Positions 49,833-50,911 of a DNA stretch of 50,911 nt are shown here, one piece after another. The notes under the pieces are model-generated. The model was not told where the DNA came from and ran no database searches. It saw nothing but the letters and a program-made list of their open reading frames with translations. Numbering within the stretch: the stretch's first letter is position 1; every line of letters starts with the position of its first letter. The stretch spans positions 1-50,911 of the forward strand of contig CACYQU010000009.1 of NCBI GenBank assembly GCA_902776615.1, read 5' to 3'. Both the position numbers and the translations under genes were made by a program. This stretch comes from an uncultured bacterium. GTDB lineage: Bacteria > Verrucomicrobiota > Kiritimatiellia > RFP12 > UBA1067.

Positions 49833-50745
49833 GGTTCCCGACGTTCTTCCCTTCACAAAAGCCGATCTCCGGCTGCCCGTTGCCGCTCGCAAAGGGCTGC
49901 GCAATTCCATATCGGGCGTGCAAACCAAGGTTTTGCTCGCTCTCGTAGACCGGGAGCTCAGGCTCGTGGATGCCGGCGGAGATTTCATACTCAAACCCGT
50001 ACCGGAAGATTCCCGCGCCAGATTTGCCGCCGATATTCCTGCAAACGAAAACGTCACGATGCAGATGGCTTCTCGCCTCTTCCGCATACAGACTGCCGAA
50101 AACAAGTGCGTCCGGTTTGCCGACGGTGAGCTTGCATATCTTACGCGCCGCTTCGACCGCAGAAACGGCGCGGGCGTCAGGCAGGAGGATCTCTGCCAGA
50201 TTGCGGGGCGCAGCGAGGAAACGCACGGCGAGGCGTACAAGTACGACTTCAGCTACGAGGAGATGGCGGATGTAATACGGCGAGCCTGCCCGGCGTCGCG
50301 CGTAGAGCTGCTCAAGGTCTTCAGGCAGATATTGTTCGACTACCTGTTCGCCAACGGCGACGCACATCTGAAGAACTTTTCGGTCTATGAGAGCGAGGAC
50401 GGGGATTATGTCATGACTCCGGCTTACGATCTGCTGAACACGACGCTGCATTTTCCTGGCGATATCACATTCATGGCGCTGTCGCTGTTCCGCGATCAGG
50501 ACTTCATGACGCCGCAGTTCGAAAGTCTTGGATACTACTCCGAGCCGGATTTTGTGGCACTCGGGAAGTGTTACGGGCTGAGCGAAGCGGCGGTGCGCGC
50601 CATAGTCGGTGAGTTCGTTGCGCAAGAGGCCAAGGTCGCAGACATGGTGGATGCGTCGCTGATGTCCGACGGGGCGAAGGGAGAGTATATGCGCATATTC
50701 CGCGACAGACTCGCGATGTTCCGCCGGGGGGCACCTAACGGGTGA
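49816..50745 (+). CDS. hipT: HipT-like serine/threonine kinase toxin (HipA C-terminal part)
   Basis: 309 residues. Gly-rich/phospho loop S31-I-S33-GVQTK; FILKP with the ATP Lys; PANENVTMQMASRLF; YLTRRFDR; RQEDLCQIAG; catalytic NGD182-AHLKN187-FS; metal-binding YD205. All HipA-type kinase residues are kept, so it should be active. Family knowledge: HipA and HipT phosphorylate aminoacyl-tRNA synthetases and cause growth arrest. The target here is unknown. Overlaps hipS by 17 nt. The stop is followed by a weak CACC/GGTG hairpin and T7. Confidence 0.9.
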   Translation: MCFLDRVPDVLPFTKADLRLPVAARKGLRNSISGVQTKVLLALVDRELRLVDAGGDFILKPVPEDSRARFAADIPANENVTMQMASRLFRIQTAENKCVRFADGELAYLTRRFDRRNGAGVRQEDLCQIAGRSEETHGEAYKYDFSYEEMADVIRRACPASRVELLKVFRQILFDYLFANGDAHLKNFSVYESEDGDYVMTPAYDLLNTTLHFPGDITFMALSLFRDQDFMTPQFESLGYYSEPDFVALGKCYGLSEAAVRAIVGEFVAQEAKVADMVDASLMSDGAKGEYMRIFRDRLAMFRRGAPNG

Positions 50746-50770
50746 CAAAATATTTTTTTCACTACCCCTC

Positions 50771-50799
50771 TTGCACATCCGTGAAGAATATGGTATTAT
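50771..50799 (+). promoter_or_regulatory. Promoter of the last, partial gene
   Basis: TTGCAC (50771-50776), 17 bp, TATTAT (50794-50799), extended TGG. Predicted +1 near 50806, leader about 53 nt. Confidence 0.7.
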
Positions 50800-50858
50800 G
50801 TTCTTATCCGCGCAGGAAAGGTGCGGGTGAAATGCTATCTACACAAAGGAGGAAAAAC

Positions 50859-50911
50859 ATGAAAAAACTAATGACACTGATGGGTGTAACGGCGTTCGCG
50901 CTCGGCGCGTT
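50859..50911 (+). CDS. Secreted protein, 5' end only
   Basis: Starts at ATG 50859 after a strong SD AAAGGAGG. The first 17 residues, MKKLMTLMGVTAFALGA, are a typical signal peptide start. The gene is cut by the window edge, so nothing else can be said. Confidence 0.7.
   Translation, partial: MKKLMTLMGVTAFALGA

Noticed and set aside
50732-50758. Strong terminator after hipT
   Set aside because: The T-run is good but the stem is only 4 bp (CACC/GGTG) and overlaps the stop codon, so termination here is doubtful.

Overview
The window looks like a stretch of a GC-rich, Gram-negative, anaerobic bacterial chromosome around its replication origin. An outer-membrane barrel, ferrous-iron uptake (FeoAB), an electron-bifurcating NfnAB pair, L-fucose/L-rhamnose genes and a very large secreted CotH/LTD/metzincin protein together suggest the PVC superphylum, perhaps a Kiritimatiellota- or Lentisphaerota-like gut organism. 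This placement is inference from gene content and style, not from a marker comparison. No tRNA, rRNA, CRISPR array or insertion sequence was recognised.

Layout. 0-4 kb (+): L,D-transpeptidase, RNase D, a 22-bp tandem repeat array, and mnmE. 3.9-18 kb (mostly -): a DUF2723 membrane protein with a small partner, an outer-membrane barrel, a feoA-feoA-feoB-Cys-rich operon, ung, then a long operon running from 19.45 to 13.1 kb (DRTGG, CBS-HATPase, mutarotase, rhaB, Na/Ca exchanger, cmk, ABC permease). 19.5-22.8 kb: short divergent/convergent units (PHP-DRTGG +, DUF3127-prmC -, phosphomutase-like +). 22.8-26.1 kb (-): fucP-fucI. 26.2-36.5 kb (-): one 3431-residue secreted protein. 36.6-38.7 kb (-): ACT-UPF0210 pair and an XRE/zinc-ribbon regulator. 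38.7-44.05 kb: DnaA-box-like cluster, coiled-coil gene, RNA methyltransferase, dnaN, dnaA and an AT-rich divergent gap. 44.05-50.9 kb (+): mnmG with an insertion bounded by two perfect parS sites, nfnA-nfnB with an orphan response regulator, a tripartite hipB-hipS-hipT module, and the start of a secreted protein.

How it fits together. Gene direction flips at about 43.8 kb (dnaA leftward, mnmG rightward). With the TTATCAACA/TTATGAACA boxes and two parS sites 390 bp apart inside mnmG, this makes 38.7-45.2 kb a good candidate origin and centromere region. Nearly every transcription unit starts with the same extended -10 element, TGGTATAAT or a close variant. In thirteen cases the predicted transcript begins 0-7 nt before the start codon, i.e. 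leaderless or nearly so; other units have 18-53 nt leaders, most with a Shine-Dalgarno. fucP-fucI import and isomerise L-fucose; a RhaB-type kinase and a sugar mutarotase lie 6-8 kb away. NfnAB and FeoAB suit a ferredoxin-based fermentative metabolism.

The most noteworthy signals are the parS-CTAG-parS insertion in mnmG, the bimodal leaderless promoter architecture, the non-canonical DnaA boxes together with an altered DnaA recognition loop, the HipBST module with paired operators, the hydrogenase-type DRTGG/CBS-HATPase/PHP module without a hydrogenase, and the double-metzincin CotH giant protein.
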